Positions 29,521 through 43,984 of a DNA stretch of 64,000 bases are shown here, one piece after another. Position 1 is the first letter of the stretch. Every line of letters begins with the position of its first letter. The position numbers and the translations under genes are program-made. The notes under the pieces are model-generated. The model saw nothing but the letters and a program-made list of their open reading frames with translations, was not told where the DNA came from and searched no databases. The stretch is taken from positions 372,001 to 436,000 of the forward strand of contig NW_027096034.1 in assembly GCF_040115645.1 (NCBI RefSeq). The letters are read 5' to 3'. This DNA comes from Euwallacea fornicatus (lineage: Eukaryota > Arthropoda > Insecta > Coleoptera > Curculionidae).

Positions 29521-32500
29521 ATTTTGAAGATGTCACAACACATCATGATTGCGTCTTGTTGAATTTCCAAGAAAAATAGTACTTTATGTGTTCCACACAC
29601 AACTTTTTTGACTTTTCAAACTTTGAAGCTCGATAACTTCGGCAAATGACGACCAAATTTGTTAAAGAAAGTGTCCAATTAATCAGCTCGACGAGATTTT
29701 GAAGATGTCACAACACATCATGATTGCGTCTTGTTGAATTTCCAAGAAAAATAGTACTTTATGTGTTCCACACACAACTTTTTTGACTTTTCAAACTTTG
29801 AAGCTCGATAACTTCGGCAAATGAGGACCAAATTTGTTAAACAAAGTGTCCAATTAATCAGCTCGACGAGATTTTGAAGATGTCACAACACATCATGATT
29901 GGGTCTTGTTGAATTTCCAAGAAAAATAGTACTTTATGTGTTCCACACACAACTTTTTTGACTTTTCAAACTTTGAACCTCGATAACTTCGGCAAATGTG
30001 TATCAAATTTGTTAAAGAAAGTGTCCAAATAATCAGCTCGACGAGATTTTGAAGATGTCACAACACATCATGATTGCATCTTGTTGAATTTCCAAGAAAA
30101 ATAGTACTTTATGTGTTCAACACACAACTTTTTTGACTTTTCAAACTTTGAAGCTCGATAACTTTGGCAAATGAGTACCAAATTTGTTAAAGAAAGTGTC
30201 CAATTAATCAGCTCGACGAGATTTTGAAGATGTCACAACACATCATGATTGCGTCTTGTTGAATTTCCAAGAAAAATAGTACTTTATGTGTTCAACACAC
30301 AACTTTTTTGACTTTTCAAACTTTGAACCTCGATAACTTTGGCAAATGTGTATCAAATTTGTTAAAGAAAGTGTCCAATTAATCAGCTCGACGAGATTTT
30401 GAAGATGTCACAACACATCATGATTGCGTCTTGTTGAATTTCCAAGAAAAATAGTACTTTATGTGTTCCACACACAACTTTTTTGACTTTTCAAACTTTG
30501 AAGCTCGATAACTTCGGCAAATGAGGACCAAATTTGTTAAACAAAGTGTCCAATTAATCAGCTCGACGAGATTTTGAAGATGTCACAACACATCATGATT
30601 GCGTCTTGTTGAATTTCCAAGAAAAATAGTACTTTATGTGTTCCACACACAACTTTTTTGACTTTTCAAACTTTGAAGCTCGATAACTTCGGCAAATGAG
30701 GACCAAATTTGTTAAACAAAGTGTCCAATTAATCAGCTCGACGAGATCATTAAAATGTCACAACAAATCATCATTGCATCTTGTTGAATTTCCAAGAAAA
30801 ATAGTACTTTATGTGTTCCACAAACAACTTTTTTGACTTTTCAAACTTTGAACCTCGATAACTTCGGCAAATGTGTATCAAATTTGATAAACAAAGTGTC
30901 CAATTAATCAGCTCGACGAGATTTTGAAGATGTCACAACACATCATGATTGCATCTTGATGAATTTCCAAGAAAAATAGTACTTTATGTGTTCAACACAC
31001 AACTTTTTTGACTTTTCAAACATTGAACCTCGATAACTTCGGCAAATGTGTATCAAATTTGTTAAAGAAAGTGTCCAATTAATCAGCTCGACGAGATTTT
31101 GAAGATGTCACAACACATCATGATTGCATCTTGATGAATTTCCAAGAAAAATAGTACTTTATGTGTTCCACACACAACTTTTTTGACTTTTCAAACTTTG
31201 AAGCTCGATAACTTCGGCAAATGAGGACCAAATTTGTTAAACAAAGTGTCCAATTAATCAGCTCGACGAGATCATTAAAATGTCACAACAAATCATCATT
31301 GCATCTTGTTGAATTTCCAAGAAAAATAGTACTTTATGTGTTCCACAAACAACTTTTTGACTTTTCAAACTTTGAACCTCGATAACTTCGGCAAATGTGT
31401 ATCAAATTTGTTAAAGAAAGTGTCCAATTAATCAGCTCGATGAGATTTTGAAGATGTCACAACACATCATGATTGCATCTTGATGAATTTCCAAGAAAAA
31501 TAGTACTTTATGTGTTCAACAAACAACTTTTTTGACTTTTCAGATTTGGAAGTTCGATAAGTTCGGCAAATGAGGACCAAATTTGTTAAACAAAGTGCCC
31601 AATTAATCAGCTCGACGAGATTTTGAAGATGTCACACACATGATGATTGCATTTTGTTGAATTTCCAAGAAAAATAGTACTTTAGGTGCTCAAAGACACA
31701 ACTTTTTTGACTTTTCAAATTTTGAAGCTCGATGAGTTCGGCAAATGAGGACCAAATTTGATAAACAATGTGTCCAATTAATCAGCTCGACGAGATTTTG
31801 AAGATGTCACAACACATCATGATTGCGTCTTGTTGAATTTCCAAGAAAAATAGTACTTTAAGTGCTCAAACACACAACTTTTGAGACTTTTAAAAATTTG
31901 AAGCTCTATAACTTCGGCAAATGAGTATCAAATTTGTTAAAGAAAGTGTCCAATTAATCAGCTCGACGAGATTTTGAAGATGTCACAACACATCATGATT
32001 GCGTCTTGTTGAATTTCCAAGAAAAATAGTACTTTATGTGTTCCACACACAACTTTTTTGACTTTTCAAACTTTGAAGCTCGATAACTTCGGCAAATGAC
32101 GACCAAATTTGTTAAAGAAAGTGTCCAATTAATCAGCTCGACGAGATTTTGAAGATGTCACAACACATCATGATTGCGTCTTGTTGAATTTCCAAGAAAA
32201 ATAGTACTTTAAGTGCTCAAACACACAACTTTTGAGACTTTTAAAAATTTGATGCTCTATAACTTCGGCAAATGAGTATCAAATTTGTTAAAGAAAGTGT
32301 CCAATTAATCAGCTCGACGAGATTTTGAAGATGTCACAACACATCATGATTGCGTCTTGTTGAATTTCCAAGAAAAATAGTACTTTATGTGTTCCACACA
32401 CAACTTTTTTGACTTTTCAAACTTTGAAGCTCGATAACTTCGGCAAATGACGACCAAATTTGTTAAAGAAAGTGTCCAATTAATCAGCTCGACGAGATTT

Positions 32501-33359
32501 TGAAGATGTCACAACACATCATGATTGCGTCTTGTTGAATTTCCAAGAAAAATAGTACTTTATGTGTTCCACACACAACTTTTTTGACTTTTCAAACTTT
32601 GAAGCTCGATAACTTCGGCAAATGAGGACCAAATTTGTTAAACAAAGTGTCCAATTAATCAGCTCGACGAGATTTTGAAGATGTCACAACACATCATGAT
32701 TGGGTCTTGTTGAATTTCCAAGAAAAATAGTACTTTATGTGTTCCACACACAACTTTTTTGACTTTTCAAACTTTGAAGCTCGATAACTTCGGCAAATGA
32801 GGACCAAATTTGTTAAACAAAGTGTCCAATTAATCAGCTCGACGAGATTTTGAAGATGTCACAACACATCATGATTGCATCTTGTTGAATTTCCAAGAAA
32901 AATAGTACTTTATGTGTTCCACACACAACTTTTTTGACTTTTCAAACTTTGAACCTCGATAACTTCGGCAAATGTGTATCAAATTTGTTAAAGAAAGTGT
33001 CCAATTAATCGACGAGATTTTGAAGATGTCACAACACATCATGATTGCATCTTGTTGAATTTCCAAGAAAAATAGTACTTTATGTGTTCAACACACAACT
33101 TTTTTGACTTTTCAAACATTGAACCTCGATAACTTCGGCAAATGTGTATCAAATTTGTTAAAGAAAGTGTCCAATTAATCAGCTCGACGAGATTTTGAAG
33201 ATGTCACAACACATCATGATTGCGTCTTGTTGAATTTCCAAGAAAAATAGTACTTTATGTGTTCAACACACAAAGTTTTTGACTTTTCAAACTTTGAAGC
33301 TCGATAACTTCGGCAAATGAGGAACAAATTTGTTAAAGAAAGTGTCCAATTAATCAGCT

Positions 33360-34760
33360 CGACGAGATTTTGAAGATGTCACAACACATCATGATTGCGA
33401 CTTGTTGAATTTCCAAGAAAAATAGTACTTTATGTGTTCAACACACAACTTTTTTGACTTTTCAAACTTTGAACCTCGATAACTTCGGCAAATGAGTATC
33501 AAATTTGTTAAGGAAAGTGTCCAATTAATCAGCTCGACGAGATTTTGAAGATGTTACAACACATCATGATTGCATCTTGATGAATTTCCAAGAAAAATAG
33601 TACTTTACGTGCTCAACAAAGAACTTTTTTGACTTTTCAAACTTTGAAACTCGATTACTTCGGCAAATGAGTATCAAATTTGTTAAAGAAAGTGTCCAAT
33701 TAATCAGCTCGACGAGATTTTGAAGATGTCACAACACATCATGATTGCATCTTGATGAATTCCCAAGAAAAATAGTACTTTACGTGCTCAACAAAGAACT
33801 TTTTTGACTTTTCAAACTTTGAAACTCGATTACTTCGGCAAATGAGTATCAAATTTGTTAAAGAAAGTGTCCAATTAATCAGCTCGACGAGATTTTGAAG
33901 ATGTCACAACACATCATGATTGCATCTTGTTGAATTTCCAAGAAAAATAGTACTTTACGTGCTCAACACACAACTATTTTGACTTTTCAAACTTTGAACC
34001 TCGATAACTTCGGCAAATGAGTATCAAATTTGTTAAGGAAAGTGTCCAATTAATCAGCTCGACGAGATTTTGAAGATGTTACAACACATCATGATTGCAT
34101 CTTGATGAATTTCCAAGAAAAATAGTACTTTACGTGCTCAACAAAGAACTTTTTTGACTTTTCAAACTTTGAAACTCGATTACTTCGGCAAATGAGTATC
34201 AAATTTGTTAAAGAAAGTGTCCAATTAATCAGCTCGACGAGATTTTGAAGATGTCACAACACATCATGATTGCATCTTGTTGAATTTCCAAGAAAAATAG
34301 TACTTTACGTGCTCAACACACAACTATTTTGACTTTTCAAACTTTGAACCTCGATAACTTCGGCAAATGAGTATCAAATTTGTTAAGGAAAGTGTCCAAT
34401 TAATCAGCTCGACGAGATTTTGAAGATGTCACAACACATCATGATTGCATCTTGTTGAATTTCCAAGAAAAATAGTACTTTATGTGTTCCACACACAACT
34501 TTTTTGACTTTTCAAACTTTGAACCTCGATAACTTCGGCAAATGAGTATCAAATTTGTTAAGGAAAGTGTCCAATTAATCAGCTCGACGAGATTTTGAAG
34601 ATGTCACAACACATCATGATTGCATCTTGTTGAATTTCCAAGATAAATAGTACTTTATGTGTTCAACATACAACTTTTTTGACTTTTCAAACTGTGAAGC
34701 TCGATAACTTCGGTAAATGAGGACCAAATATGTTAAACAAAGTGTCCAATTAATCAGCTC
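33360..34760. repeat. Satellite segment duplicated 6.8 kb away, copy 1
   Basis: Two private variants, TTGCGACTTGTTG (33396) and GAATTCCCAAG (33758), both recur exactly 6,809 bp downstream (40205 and 40567). Neighbouring monomers with TTACGTGCTCAACAAAG and AAGGAAAGTG also recur. This indicates duplication of a block of several monomers, separate from the seven-monomer module that lies between the copies. Confidence 0.72.
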
Positions 34761-34919
34761 GACGAGATTTTGAAGATGTCACAACACATCATGATTGCAT
34801 CTTGTTGAATTTCCAAGATAAATAGTACTTTATGTGTTCAACATACAACTTTTTTGACTTTTCAAACTGTGAAGCTCGATAACTTCGGTAAATGAGGACC
34901 AAATATGTTAAACAAAGTG

Positions 34920-37900
34920 TCCAATTAATCAGCTCGACGAGATTTTGAAGATGTCACAACACATCATGATTGCATCTTGTTGAATTTCCAAGAAAAATAG
35001 TACTTTATGTGTTCCACACACAACTTTTTTGACTTTTCAAACTTTGAACCTCGATAACTTCGGCAAATGTGTATCAAATTTGTTAAAGAAAGTGTCCAAT
35101 TAATCGACGAGATTTTGAAGATGTCACAACACATCATGATTGCATCTTGATGAATTTCCTAGAAAAATAGTACTTTATGTGTTCCACACACAACTTTTTT
35201 GACTTTTCAAACTTTGAACCTCGATAACTTCGGCAAATGAGTATCAAATTTGTTAAAGAAAGTGTCCAATTAATCAGCTCGACGAGATTTTGAAGATGTC
35301 ACAACACATCATGATTGCATCTTGTTCAATTTCCAAGAAAAATAGTACTTTAGGTGCTCAAAGACACAACTTTTTTGACTTTTCAGATTTGGAAGCTCGA
35401 TAAGTTCGGTAAATGAGGACCAAATATGTTAAACAAAGTGTCCAATTAATCAGCTCGACGAGATTTTGAAGATGTCACAACACATCATGATTGCATCTTG
35501 TTGAATTTCCAAGAAAAATAGTACTTTATGTGTTCCACACACAACTTTTTTGACTTTTCAAACTTTGAACCTCGATAACTTCGGCAAATGTGTATCAAAT
35601 TTGTTAAAGAAAGTGTCCAATTAATCAGCTCGACGAGATTTTGAAGATGTCACAACACATCATGATTGCGTCTTGTTGAATTTCCAAGAAAAATAGTACT
35701 TTATGTGTTCAACACACAACTTTTTTGACTTTTCAAACATTGAACCTCGATAACTTCGGCAAATGTGTATCAAATTTGTTAAAGAAAGTGTCCAATTAAT
35801 CAGCTCGACGAGATTTTGAAGATGTCACAACACATCATGATTGCGTCTTGTTGAATTTCCAAGAAAAATAGTACTTTATGTGTTCCACACACAACTTTTT
35901 TGACTTTTCAAACTGTGAAGCTCGATAACTTCGGTAAATGAGGACCAAATTTGTTAAACAAAGTGTCCAATTAATCAGCTCGACGAGATCATTAAAATGT
36001 CACAACAAATCATCATTGCATGTTGTTGAATTTCCAAGAAAAATAGTATTTTATTTGTTCAACATACAACTTTTTTGACTTTTCAAACTTTGAAGCTCGA
36101 TAACTTTGGCAAATGTGTATCAAATTTGTTAAAGAAAGTGTCCAATTAATCAGCTCGACGAGATTTTGAAGATGTCACAACACATCATGATTGCATCTTG
36201 TTGAATTTCCAAGAAAAATAGTACTTTATGTGTTCCACACACAACTTTTTTGACTTTTCAAACTTTGAACCTCGATAACTTCGGCAAATGTGTATCAAAT
36301 TTGTTAAAGAAAGTGTCCAATTAATCGACGAGATTTTGAAGATGTCACAACACATCATGATTGCATCTTGATGAATTTCCTAGAAAAATAGTACTTTATG
36401 TGTTCCACACACAACTTTTTTGACTTTTCAAACTTTGAACCTCGATAACTTCGGCAAATGAGTATCAAATTTGTTAAAGAAAGTGTCCAATTAATCAGCT
36501 CGACGAGATTTTGAAGATGTCACAACACATCATGATTGCATCTTGTTCAATTTCCAAGAAAAATAGTACTTTAGGTGCTCAAAGACACAACTTTTTTGAC
36601 TTTTCAGATTTGGAAGCTCGATAAGTTCGGTAAATGAGGACCAAATATGTTAAACAAAGTGTCCAATTAATCAGCTCGACGAGATTTTGAAGATGTCACA
36701 ACACATCATGATTGCATCTTGTTGAATTTCCAAGAAAAATAGTACTTTATGTGTTCCACACACAACTTTTTTGACTTTTCAAACTTTGAACCTCGATAAC
36801 TTCGGCAAATGTGTATCAAATTTGTTAAAGAAAGTGTCCAATTAATCAGCTCGACGAGATTTTGAAGATGTCACAACACATCATGATTGCGTCTTGTTGA
36901 ATTTCCAAGAAAAATAGTACTTTATGTGTTCAACACACAACTTTTTTGACTTTTCAAACATTGAACCTCGATAACTTCGGCAAATGTGTATCAAATTTGT
37001 TAAAGAAAGTGTCCAATTAATCAGCTCGACGAGATTTTGAAGATGTCACAACACATCATGATTGCGTCTTGTTGAATTTCCAAGAAAAATAGTACTTTAT
37101 GTGTTCCACACACAACTTTTTTGACTTTTCAAACTGTGAAGCTCGATAACTTCGGTAAATGAGGACCAAATTTGTTAAACAAAGTGTCCAATTAATCAGC
37201 TCGACGAGATCATTAAAATGTCACAACAAATCATCATTGCATGTTGTTGAATTTCCAAGAAAAATAGTATTTTATTTGTTCAACATACAACTTTTTTGAC
37301 TTTTCAAACTTTGAAGCTCGATAACTTTGGCAAATGTGTATCAAATTTGTTAAAGAAAGTGTCCAATTAATCAGCTCGACGAGATTTTGAAGATGTCACA
37401 ACACATCATGATTGCATCTTGTTGAATTTCCAAGAAAAATAGTACTTTATGTGTTCAACACACAACTTTTTTGACTTTTCAAACATTGAACCTCGATAAC
37501 TTCGGCAAATGTGTATCAAATTTGTTAAAGAAAGTGTCCAATTAATCAGCTCGACGAGATTTTGAAGATGTCACAACACATCATGATTGCATCTTGTTGA
37601 ATTTCCAAGAAAAATAGTACTTTATGTGTTCCACACACAACTTTTTTGACTTTTCAAACTTTGAACCTCGATAACTTCGGCAAATGTGTATCAAATTTGT
37701 TAAAGAAAGTGTCCAATTAATCGACGAGATTTTGAAGATGTCACAACACATCATGATTGCATCTTGATGAATTTCCTAGAAAAATAGTACTTTATGTGTT
37801 CCACACACAACTTTTTTGACTTTTCAAACTTTGAACCTCGATAACTTCGGCAAATGAGTATCAAATTTGTTAAAGAAAGTGTCCAATTAATCAGCTCGAC

Positions 37901-39480
37901 GAGATTTTGAAGATGTCACAACACATCATGATTGCATCTTGTTCAATTTCCAAGAAAAATAGTACTTTAGGTGCTCAAAGACACAACTTTTTTGACTTTT
38001 CAGATTTGGAAGCTCGATAAGTTCGGTAAATGAGGACCAAATATGTTAAACAAAGTGTCCAATTAATCAGCTCGACGAGATTTTGAAGATGTCACAACAC
38101 ATCATGATTGCATCTTGTTGAATTTCCAAGAAAAATAGTACTTTATGTGTTCCACACACAACTTTTTTGACTTTTCAAACTTTGAACCTCGATAACTTCG
38201 GCAAATGTGTATCAAATTTGTTAAAGAAAGTGTCCAATTAATCAGCTCGACGAGATTTTGAAGATGTCACAACACATCATGATTGCGTCTTGTTGAATTT
38301 CCAAGAAAAATAGTACTTTATGTGTTCAACACACAACTTTTTTGACTTTTCAAACATTGAACCTCGATAACTTCGGCAAATGTGTATCAAATTTGTTAAA
38401 GAAAGTGTCCAATTAATCAGCTCGACGAGATTTTGAAGATGTCACAACACATCATGATTGCGTCTTGTTGAATTTCCAAGAAAAATAGTACTTTATGTGT
38501 TCCACACACAACTTTTTTGACTTTTCAAACTGTGAAGCTCGATAACTTCGGTAAATGAGGACCAAATTTGTTAAACAAAGTGTCCAATTAATCAGCTCGA
38601 CGAGATCATTAAAATGTCACAACAAATCATCATTGCATGTTGTTGAATTTCCAAGAAAAATAGTATTTTATTTGTTCAACATACAACTTTTTTGACTTTT
38701 CAAACTTTGAAGCTCGATAACTTTGGCAAATGTGTATCAAATTTGTTAAAGAAAGTGTCCAATTAATCAGCTCGACGAGATTTTGAAGATGTCACAACAC
38801 ATCATGATTGCATCTTGTTGAATTTCCAAGAAAAATAGTACTTTATGTGTTCAACACACAACTTTTTTGACTTTTCAAACATTGAACCTCGATAACTTCG
38901 GCAAATGTGTATCAAATTTGTTAAAGAAAGTGTCCAATTAATCGACGAGATTTTGAAGATGTCACAACACATCATGATTGCATCTTGTTGAATTTCCAAG
39001 AAAAATAGTACTTTATGTGTTCAACACACAACTTTTTTGACTTTTCAAACATTGAACCTCGATAACTTCGGCAAATGTGTATCAAATTTGTTAAAGAAAG
39101 TGTCCAATTAATCAGCTCGACGAGATTTTGAAGATGTCACAACACATCATGATTGCGTCTTGTTGAATTTCCAAGAAAAATAGTACTTTATGTGTTCCAC
39201 ACACAACTTTTTTGACTTTTCAAACTGTGAAGCTCGATAACTTCGGTAAATGAGGACCAAATTTGTTAAACAAAGTGTCCAATTAATCAGCTCGACGAGA
39301 TCATTAAAATGTCACAACAAATCATCATTGCATGTTGTTGAATTTCCAAGAAAAATAGTATTTTATTTGTTCAACATACAACTTTTTTGACTTTTCAAAC
39401 TTTGAAGCTCGATAACTTTGGCAAATGTGTATCAAATTTGTTAAAGAAAGTGTCCAATTAATCAGCTCGACGAGATTTTG
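34920..39480. repeat. About 1,221-bp seven-monomer higher-order repeat
   Basis: Private markers recur at a fixed distance. The CTTGTTCAATTTCC variant lies at 35321, 36542 and 37938 (1,221 bp, then 1,396 bp, which is one monomer more). The AGCTC-less monomer lies at 35101, 36322 and 37718 with the same spacing. Within the module, monomers with GATCATTAAAATG and TATTTTATTTGTTC keep fixed positions. A shortened version without the CTTGTTCAAT monomer follows to about 39480. Confidence 0.78.
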
Positions 39481-40169
39481 AAGATGTCACAACACATCAT
39501 GATTGCATCTTGTTGAATTTCCAAGAAAAATAGTACTTTATGTGTTCCACACACAACTTTTTTGACTTTTCAAACTTTGAAGCTCGATAACTTCGGCAAA
39601 TGTGTATCAAATTTGTTAAAGAAAGTGTCCAATTAATCAGCTCGACGAGATTTTGAAGATGTCACAACACATCATGATTGCGTCTTGTTGAATTTCCAAG
39701 AAAAATAGTACTTTATGTGTTCAACACACAAATTTTTTGACTTTTCAAACTTTGAAGCTCGATAACTTCGGCAAATGAGGAACAAATTTGTTAAACAAAG
39801 TGTCCAATTAATCAGCTCGACGAGATCATTAAAATGTCACAACAAATCATCATTGCATGTTGTTGAATTTCCAAGAAAAATAGTATTTTATTTGTTCAAC
39901 ATACAACTTTTTTGACTTTTCAAACTTTGAAGCTCGATAACTTTGGCAAATGTGTATCAAATTTGTTAAAGAAAGTGTCCAATTAATCAGCTCGACGAGA
40001 TTTTGAAGATGTCACAACACGTCATGATTGCATGATGTTGAATTTCCAAGTAAAATAGTACTTTAGGTGCTCAAAGACACAACTTTTTTGACTTTTCAAA
40101 TTTTGAAGCTCGATAACTTCGGCAAATGTGTATCAAATTTGTTAAAGAAAGTGTCCAATTAATCAGCTC

Positions 40170-41400
40170 GACGAGATTTTGAAGATGTCACAACACATCA
40201 TGATTGCGACTTGTTGAATTTCCAAGAAAAATAGTACTTTATGTGTTCAACACACAACTTTTTTGACTTTTCAAACTTTGAACCTCGATAACTTCGGCAA
40301 ATGAGTATCAAATTTGTTAAGGAAAGTGTCCAATTAATCAGCTCGACGAGATTTTGAAGATGTTACAACACATCATGATTGCATCTTGATGAATTTCCAA
40401 GAAAAATAGTACTTTACGTGCTCAACAAAGAACTTTTTTGACTTTTCAAACTTTGAAACTCGATTACTTCGGCAAATGAGTATCAAATTTGTTAAAGAAA
40501 GTGTCCAATTAATCAGCTCGACGAGATTTTGAAGATGTCACAACACATCATGATTGCATCTTGATGAATTCCCAAGAAAAATAGTACTTTACGTGCTCAA
40601 CAAAGAACTTTTTTGACTTTTCAAACTTTGAAACTGGATTACTTCGGCAAATGAGTATCAAATTTGTTAAAGAAAGTGTCCAATTAATCAGCTCGACGAG
40701 ATTTTGAAGATGTCACAACACATCATGATTGCATCTTGTTGAATTTCCAAGAAAAATAGTACTTTATGTGTTCAACACACAACTATTTTGACTTTTCAAA
40801 CTTTGAACCTCGATAACTTCGGCAAATGAGTATCAAATTTGTTAAGGAAAGTGTCCAATTAATCAGCTCGACGAGATTTTGAAGATGTTACAACACATCA
40901 TGATTGCATCTTGATGAATTTCCAAGAAAAATAGTACTTTACGTGCTCAACAAAGAACTTTTTTGACTTTTCAAACTTTGAAACTCGATTACTTCGGCAA
41001 ATGAGTATCAAATTTGTTAAAGAAAGTGTCCAATTAATCAGCTCGACGAGATTTTGAAGATGTCACAACACATCATGATTGCATCTTGTTGAATTTCCAA
41101 GAAAAATAGTACTTTATGTGTTCCACACACAACTTTTTTGACTTTTCAAACTTTGAACCTCGATAACTTCGGCAAATGAGTATCAAATTTGTTAAGGAAA
41201 GTGTCCAATTAATCAGCTCGACGAGATTTTGAAGATGTCACAACACATCATGATTGCATCTTGTTGAATTTCCAAGATAAATAGTACTTTATGTGTTCAA
41301 CATACAACTTTTTTGACTTTTCAAACTGTGAAGCTCGATAACTTCGGTAAATGAGGACCAAATATGTTAAACAAAGTGTCCAATTAATCAGCTCGACGAG
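40170..41400. repeat. Satellite segment duplicated 6.8 kb away, copy 2
   Basis: Partner of the block at about 33360-34760. It shares the TTGCGACTTGTTG and GAATTCCCAAG markers and the order of the TTACGTGCTC monomers. One monomer carries an extra change (AAACTGGATTAC), so this copy has begun to diverge. Confidence 0.7.
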
Positions 41401-43951
41401 ATTTTGAAGATGTCACAACACATCATGATTGCATCTTGATGAATTTCCTAGAAAAATAGTACTTTATGTGTTCCACACACAACTTTTTTGACTTTTCAAA
41501 CTGTGAAGCTCGATAACTTCGGCAAATTAGTATCAAATTTGTTAAAGAAAGTGTCCAATTAATCAGCTCGACGAGATTTTGAAGATGTCACAACACATCA
41601 TGATTGCATCTTGTTCAATTTCCAAGAAAAATAGTACTTTAGGTGCTCAAAGACACAACTTTTTTGACTTTTCAGATTTGGAAGCTCGATAAGTTCGGCA
41701 AATGAGGACCAAATTTGTTAAAGAAAGTGTCCAATTAATCAGCTCAACGAGATGTTGAAGATGTCACAACACATCATGATTGCATCTTGTTGCATTTCCA
41801 AGAAAAATGGTACTTTATGTGTTCCACACACAACTTTTTTGACTTTTCAAACTGTGAAGCTCGATAACTTCGGTAAATGAGGACCAAATTTGTTAAACAA
41901 AGTGTCCAATTAATCAGCTCGACGAGATCATTAAAATGTCACAACAAATCATCATTGCATGTTGTTGAATTTCCAAGAAAAATAGTATTTTATTTGTTCA
42001 ACATACAACTTTTTTGACTTTTCAAACTTTGAAGCTCGATAACTTTGGCAAATGTGTATCAAATTTGTTAAAGAAAGTGTCCAATTAATCAGCTCGACGA
42101 GATTTTGAAGATGTCACAACACATCATGATTGCATCTTGTTGAATTTCCAAGAAAAATAGTACTTTATGTGTTCAACACACAACTTTTTTGACTTTTCAA
42201 ACATTGAACCTCGATAACTTCGGCAAATGTGTATCAAATTTGTTAAAGAAAGTGTCCAATTAATCAGCTCGACGAGATTTTGAAGATGTCACAACACATC
42301 ATGATTGCATCTTGTTGAATTTCCAAGAAAAATAGTACTTTATGTGTTCAACACACAACTTTTTTGACTTTTCAAACATTGAACCTCGATAACTTCGGCA
42401 AATGTGTATCAAATTTGTTAAAGAAAGTGTCCAATTAATCGACGAGATTTTGAAGATGTCACAACACATCATGATTGCATCTTGTTGAATTTCCAAGAAA
42501 AATAGTACTTTATGTGTTCAACACACAACTTTTTTGACTTTTCAAACATTGAACCTCGATAACTTCGGCAAATGTGTATCAAATTTGTTAAAGAAAGTGT
42601 CCAATTAATCAGCTCGACGAGATTTTGAAGATGTCACAACACATCATGATTGCGTCTTGTTGAATTTCCAAGAAAAATAGTACTTTATGTGTTCCACACA
42701 CAACTTTTTTGACTTTTCAAACTGTGAAGCTCGATAACTTCGGTAAATGAGGACCAAATTTGTTAAACAAAGTGTCCAATTAATCAGCTCGACGAGATCA
42801 TTAAAATGTCACAACAAATCATCATTGCATGTTGTTGAATTTCCAAGAAAAATAGTATTTTATTTGTTCAACATACAACTTTTTTGACTTTTCAAACTTT
42901 GAAGCTCGATAACTTTGGCAAATGTGTATCAAATTTGTTAAAGAAAGTGTCCAATTAATCAGCTCGACGAGATTTTGAAGATGTCACAACACATCATGAT
43001 TGCATCTTGTTGAATTTCCAAGAAAAATAGTACTTTACGTGCTCAACAAACAACTTTTTTGACTTTTCAAACTTTGAACCTCGATAACTTCGGCAAATGT
43101 GTATCAAATTTGTTAAAGAAAGTGTCCAATTAATCAGCTCGACGAGATTTTGAAGATGTCACAACACATCATGATTGCGTCTTGTTGAATTTCCAAGAAA
43201 AATAGTACTTTATGTGTTCAACACACAACTTTTTTGACTTTTCAAACTTTGAACCTCGATAACTTCGTCAAATGTGTATCAAATTTGTTAAAGAAAGTGT
43301 CCAATTAATCAGCTCGACGAGATTTTGAAGATGTCACAACACATCATGATTGCGTCTTGTTGAATTTCCAAGAAAAATAGTACTTTATGTGTTCAACACA
43401 CAACTTTTTTGACTTTTCAGATTTGGAAGCTCGATAAGTTCGGCAAATGAGGACCAAATTTGTTAAAGAAAGTGTCCAATTAATCAGCTCGACGAGATTT
43501 TGAAGATGTCACAACACATCATGATTGCATCTTGTTGAATTTCCAAGAAAAATAGTACTTTATGTGTTCAACACACAACTATTTTGACTTTTCAAACTTT
43601 GAACCTCGATAACTTCGGCAAATGAGTATCAAATTTGTTAAGGAAAGTGTCCAATTAATCAGCTCGACGAGATTTTGAAGATGTTACAACACATCATGAT
43701 TGCATCTTGATGAATTTCCAAGAAAAATAGTACTTTATGTGTTCCACACACAACTTTTTTGACTTTTCAAACTTTGAACCTCGATAACTTCGGCAAATGA
43801 GTATCAAATTTGTTAAGGAAAGTGTCCAATTAATCAGCTCGACGAGATTTTGAAGATGTCACAACACATCATGATTGCATCTTGTTGAATTTCCAAGATA
43901 AATAGTACTTTATGTGTTCAACATACAACTTTTTTGACTTTTCAAACTTTG

Positions 43952-43957
43952 AACCTC
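43952..43957. repeat. Target site duplication, left (AACCTC)
   Basis: The satellite reads ...ACTTTGAACCTC and then breaks into element sequence. The same six bases sit directly after the right end of the element and continue in register as AACCTCGATAAC, the normal monomer sequence. A 6-bp duplication is typical of Polinton integrases. Confidence 0.95.
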
Positions 43958-43984
43958 AGTAGTAGAGCAATGCGGGTTCTGGAC

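Larger units (their letters stand above)
1..43951. repeat. 175-bp satellite array, left block
   Basis: The whole stretch is head-to-tail copies of one AT-rich monomer. The first three units start at 1, 176 and 351, giving a 175-bp period, so there are about 250 copies. Each unit runs from an AAGCTCGATAACTTCGGC-like start, through GTGTCCAATTAATCAG and the CTCGACGAG core, to ACTTTTTTGACTTTTCAAAC or a near variant. Copies differ by a few percent at recurring diagnostic sites (GAAGCTC/GAACCTC, TGAGGACC/TGTGTATC, GATTTTGAAG/GATCATTAAA, CATCTTGATG/CGTCTTGTTG). A 170-bp class lacks AGCTC. I found no gene, transposon or unique spacer in it. A centromeric or pericentromeric location is plausible from the nucleosome-sized unit but is inference. 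Confidence 0.97.

Noticed and set aside
3243..42496. Repeated 65-75 residue minus-strand ORFs in the satellite (e.g. 3243-3440, 25894-26121, 42299-42496)
   Set aside because: Each spans a monomer lacking AGCTC, which changes the frame and happens to avoid stops. A 175-bp unit is not a multiple of three, the ORFs are confined to the repeat, and nothing indicates coding selection.
1..43951. CRISPR-like array
   Set aside because: Direct repeats are contiguous 175-bp units with no unique spacers and lie in a eukaryotic satellite.
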